A DNA stretch of 64,000 bases from Maylandia zebra (lineage: Eukaryota > Chordata > Actinopteri > Cichliformes > Cichlidae), in NCBI RefSeq assembly GCF_041146795.1, contig NC_135172.1:35759623-35823622 (forward strand), given 5' to 3'. Below are positions 60,200-64,000 of the stretch, in pieces. Both the position numbers and the translations under genes were made by a program. The stretch's first letter is position 1, and each line of letters begins with the position of its first letter. Under the pieces are notes generated by a model. That model saw only the letters and a program-made list of their open reading frames with translations, ran no database searches and was not told the DNA's origin.

Positions 60200-61700
60200 C
60201 TGTGCTGGGTGACACAGCAAACCTTTACTGTGTTTTCTTTGAAAGTAAAATCTCAGCCCACATAAATATATCAACAGCAGTGATCACAAAACGGTGTATA
60301 ACTGAACACAGTAGTGCGATTTTTAACCAGGTCTTCCCATTAACACCTGACCTGTCCAGAGGGTCAGTCAATGAGCTCGTCAATAGCTTCAATGCTAACA
60401 TGTTAAATGAAATGGACACTATTGCTCCCATTAAGGTGAAGGTTATCTCTGGAAGGAAAAAGTCTCCATGGAGAAACTCCACACTAGTGAAAAATGAAAA
60501 AAAAAAGAGTGTAGGAAAGCTGAGCGCAGATGGAGAAAAACAAAACTCCAGGTTCATTATGACATCTATAAAGAGAAACTTCACAATTATAATTTACAAC
60601 TGAGGAGTGCAAGAAGGTCCTACTTCTCTGACATCATCACTAAAAACAGCCATAATGCTCAGGTCTTATTTTCTACAGTTGACAGGCTAACAAACCCTCC
60701 TGTGTCAGTGGCAGCTGAACTTCATTCGACCATGGCCTGCAATGACTTTGCCAAATTCTTCACAGAAAAAATCCAAAAGATTAGACAAGCAATTGGTACA
60801 TCACCAGAGAACTTCAATCTATACACCTAAAAACCACAAACCAGGCGAGAAATTTGGGTGTAGTGATGGATGCAGACCTAAACTGGAAAAACACATTAAG
60901 ACAATAACAAAATCATCTTACTATCACCTCAAGAATATTTCAAGGATAAAAGATCTGATGTCTCAACAGGACCTGGAAAAACTAGTCCATGCATTCATCT
61001 TTAGTAGGCTTGATTACTGTAACAGCATCTTTACAGGTCTACCTAAAAAATCAGTCAGACAACTACAGCTCATTCAGAACTCTGCTGCTCGAGTCCTCAC
61101 TAAGACCAAAAAAGTGGACCACATCAGTCCAGCTCTGAGGTCTTTACACTGGCTGCCTGTCTGTCAGAGGATCGACTTTAAAGTTCTGATGCTGGCCTAT
61201 AAAGCTCTGAATGGTTTAGGACCAAAATACATCAGTGACCTCCTGACCCAGTATGAACCTTCCAGATCCCTCAGGTCATCTGGATCCGGTCTTTTATCAG
61301 TTCCCAGAGTCAGAACCAGACACGGAGAAGCTGCATTCAGCTTTTATGCTTCTTATATCTGGAACAAACTCCCAGAAAGCCTCAGATCAGCTGAAACACT
61401 CAGTTTATTTAAATCCAGGTTGAAGACTCACCTGTTCTCAGCTGCATTTGAATAAAGCACCAAATCCACACTTTTAAGCTTAAATTTCAAAACTTACATT
61501 TAACTACTGATTTTATCTACTGTTCTGATTTTATCTGTTTTGATTTTATATACTGTTTTGTTTGTTTGTTTGTTTGTTAATTAGTTAGTTAGTTTGTTTG
61601 CTTGTTTTAATCAATTTTAAATCATGCTTTTTATTTGTTTTTGTTTCTAATGTCTCTGTAAAGCACTTTGAATCACCTTGTTGTTGAATTGTGCTATACA
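60200..61700 (+). mobile_element. LINE with internal deletion of most of the reverse transcriptase
   Basis: Plus-strand relic. 60230-60603 encodes the region between endonuclease and reverse transcriptase (VNELVNSFNANMLNEMDTIA, KSPWRNSTLVK), followed in shifted frames by DIITKNSHNAQVLFSTVDRL- and FAKFFTEKIQKIRQAI-like sequence. Then 60850-61455 encodes the far C-terminal region (SYYHLKNISRIKDLMSQQDL, FSRLDYCNSIFTGLPKKS, SAARVLTKTKKVDHISPALR, WNKLPESLRSAETLSLFK). The catalytic palm with its YxDD box is absent between them. The 3' end has GTAAAGCACTTTGAATCACC and AATAAACTTGCCTTGCC, typical of fish L2-like LINEs. Confidence 0.82.
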
Positions 61701-62860
61701 AATAAACTTGCCTTGCCTTTTGGAAATGGCATATATGGATGTACCATCCTAGAGGCTGTAGGCTGAATTGCAAAAATTTTAATCACCCTCAGTCTATATA
61801 AGTTTCCTCCATTATCTGGGACAAGTGGGCCATGACATTGACCGAAATCTTTACAACCAATTACTTTATAACAGAGGACCAAACATTATATATTATCACT
61901 GCAATTTTATGAATGATTTATAAACCACTGACTTTCCCACATAACTGGAAGAGGAAGTGTTTAAGCAATTTGGTTTAATTTGTAGAGGAGCCTCACCTTA
62001 TAATGAATGTTACAACAAATAGCTGTCATGTCATGTGCAGCATGAACAGGTTAATAACTGTCTGCACGTGGCTGCATAAAGGAACCCCATAAAAAGCGCT
62101 GCCAAGTTGCAAACAGGATTTCTGTATTTCCCACTGTTGTGGCTGCTTGCCATTCAAGGCTAGCCTGGGGCTTGTAGAGTGAAAGAGGAAGACACTTGGC
62201 ATATAACAGAAATTCTGCTCAATCAAACTAATAATGAACTGATTGTTAAAGTCAGCATTGGCTTTAGTGGATTTGGTCTTTGTGTAAAAGAAACCTTTCC
62301 ACATCATACAGTGGTTTCATCCCCTGCAATAGTATCACTAATCTCTGGCTGTGTTCACCACTTGTTTTAACAACTTATCTGGTATAATATTTAACTTAGA
62401 CAGAAAATGACATCCCAGCTTTTAGGTGGTGCTGAGTGCCAGGCTAAGCTAATTTCGCCATCCGCTGAATCACAGGCTATAAAGATGAACATTCAAGTTA
62501 ATTCAAGGGAAAAGTGAAGACATCTGGAAGCATCTTAAACCCGTATGTTTTCTACTTGCTACAAGGGAAATATTATTGTGGTTTTAAAAAGAAGTCCATG
62601 CTGGTCCCTATTAGGATAAAAAAACAAAAATAGGATCATAAAGAAAGTTGTTTACTGCAGGCCTACTTCATGAGTAACACATCAAAGTATGAGCATGAAG
62701 TGTCTCTTGGCTTCATAGTCAGATGTGCCCCATCCAGGCGGTAACCTACCCTTCATCATACATTAGCTAGAAGGTAGAACAGCGTTATCACGATTAGTGT
62801 CTTAATCCATACAAGAAACCTTCACACAATACCTTGCATGTAACATTTAACATAAACTGC
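61701..62860. other. Spacer, nothing recognised
   Basis: AT-rich sequence between the LINE and the transposon at the right edge. No gene recognised. Confidence 0.4.
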
Positions 62861-62862
62861 AA

Positions 62863-64000
62863 CTAGGGTTGCCAACCGTCCCTTAAAATACGGAATCGTC
62901 CCGTATTTAGAAACAAAAGCACACGTCCCGTATTGAGCTAATAAGGGACGCACTTTGTCCCGTAATACAGTGAGAATCAAAAGTAGTCTATAAATGTTAA
63001 TGGAATTAACGCTTTGTTGGAAAGCATAATTCCCAGCCCCTCTCCTGCTTTGTGACCAATGAGCTGACAGCACACTTATGACAATTCGAGTATGACAATT
63101 CAGATTACCGCTCATCTCATTGGTCGATGAAAGGTCGCTTACGGAGAAAATACCGGAAGACAACAGATGACCACAACAAGAAGCATGGCCAACAGGGAAA
63201 CAAACGCCGACACTGCGGTGCAAGTCTCGGACGACAGTACACCTAAAGCTGGGCAGACACTGTGCGATTTTCAGTCACGTTATTCAGCTCCTGCTCAAAC
63301 TGCACGATTGACTCGCAGGGGTTAGAAGTTTGCAGGTCACGATGCAGGGTCTCACACTATACGGCCCGATGCTCTGATGCGACCTGAGTGCTCACCCTGT
63401 GCCTCCATAACATGAAGGTTATAACAGAAAATCTGTCGCTCTCTCTCTCTGTCTTTCACTCACACAGACACACCACCACCATCAACTTTGCTAAATTGCT
63501 AATAAAAAAACATGATCAGGCAGCTGTGAATGAGCAGCAGTGTAGATCCAACTATTTTCACGGTTGTTGTGGTCGTGATAATTTTGTGATGCCACATCGA
63601 AAAGGCTCGGATGAGCTTTCCAAAGTTCTACAAGTTGTGCCTCCATCACTTGTGTCCAGATCACACGCTGCACTGCCGTGCTGCGCCGTCTTTTTCACCG
63701 ACGTTTACGTGTTTGCGCGTGAGCAGTGTGAGCGGCTCACGAGCGATTGATGATCGGGAGCTGCTCGAGGTGTTAATCGCTTCTCGTTACCCCACGTATA
63801 CTACACGATGCACGATGAAGGCCAAAATCGGGCCGATCACCAAATCGGTCGCACGACTCAAAAATCGGCTCAAAATGGGCCAAAAATCGCACAGTGTAAG
63901 CCCAGCGTTAGAGCAGCAATGTTTGTTCGCTCAGAGAAAGAAAAATAGGCTGCAAAAGTACTGGGAGGAATGGGAAAAGGGAAACACCTGGCTGGGAAAA
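62863..64000 (+). mobile_element. DNA-transposon-like element, cut by the window end and by a nested MITE-like insertion
   Basis: Begins with AGGGTTGCCAACCGTCCC and repeated TCCCGTATT segments, a recurrent fish repeat start. An ATG at 63185 opens a frame MANRETNADTAVQVSDD, interrupted at about 63242 by an insertion. After it, 63918-64000 encodes LFAQRKKNRLQKYWEEWEKG-like sequence, resembling the N-terminal region of hAT/BED-type transposon proteins. The assignment is an inference from wording and layout; the element continues beyond the window. Confidence 0.5.
63242..63909. mobile_element. MITE-like insertion with about 24-bp inverted ends
   Basis: Left end GCTGGGCAGACACTGTGCGA and the complement of the right end GCTGGGCTTACACTGTGCGA differ at two positions. 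The inverted match continues through TTTT, and CTAA precedes each end. No transposase frame is evident in the 0.67-kb body. A clear target duplication was not found. Confidence 0.65.

Noticed and set aside
60742-61455. 237-codon frame as a possible host gene
   Set aside because: It is LINE reverse-transcriptase C-terminal sequence with frameshifted partners upstream.

Overview
The window is vertebrate nuclear DNA, most likely from a percomorph teleost (cichlid-like; this is inferred, not proven). It has split genes with canonical GT-AG introns, AT-rich introns and spacers, and a dense fish-type repeat load: Tc1/mariner relics, a hAT-like MITE, a tRNA-derived SINE and 5'-truncated LINEs. The gene order hap1 - gastrin - type I keratins matches the order known around human 17q21 (HAP1, GAST, KRT cluster). 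No prokaryotic features, CRISPR arrays, tRNA genes or rRNA genes were seen.

Layout. (1) About 1-21,000, plus strand: a hap1/TRAK-family gene (dynein/kinesin adaptor) whose first exon(s) lie left of the window. Fourteen coding exons join in frame from 1046 to a stop at 19766. A separate alternative first exon with its own ATG (8039, or 8078 with a better Kozak context) splices in the same phase onto the exon at 12008. (2) 21,060-21,830, minus strand: a compact gastrin gene, convergent with hap1; the two poly(A) signals are under 100 bp apart. (3) 22,000-25,500: spacer with repeat relics. (4) 25,500-57,620: four complete type I keratin genes, called K1-K4 here. K1 (25601-29550, +), K2 (36835-38893, +) and K4 (54561-57154, +) point right; K3 (44746-42162) is inverted. 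All share the exon sizes 83/157/162/126 through the rod, which confirms each model. K1 has an extra intron inside coil 1A, K3 has a GC-AG intron, and K4 is tailless with a 3'UTR split over further exons. (5) 57,620-64,000: repeat-rich flank with an internally deleted LINE and, at the right edge, a transposon-like reading frame interrupted by a MITE-like insertion.

The keratins would pair with type II keratins encoded elsewhere to form epithelial intermediate filaments. Gastrin is a secreted, amidated gut peptide precursor, and hap1 encodes a neuronal/vesicle trafficking adaptor; these genes are neighbours by conserved synteny rather than by pathway. I did not find a wholly new system. The most interesting signals are the hap1 alternative first exon, the CCK-like gastrin peptide, the keratin gene-structure oddities, a Z-DNA-prone tract just upstream of the K4 core promoter, and perfect fold-back hairpins that look like template-switch scars. 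All coordinates and splice sites were read by eye and none was checked by alignment software.
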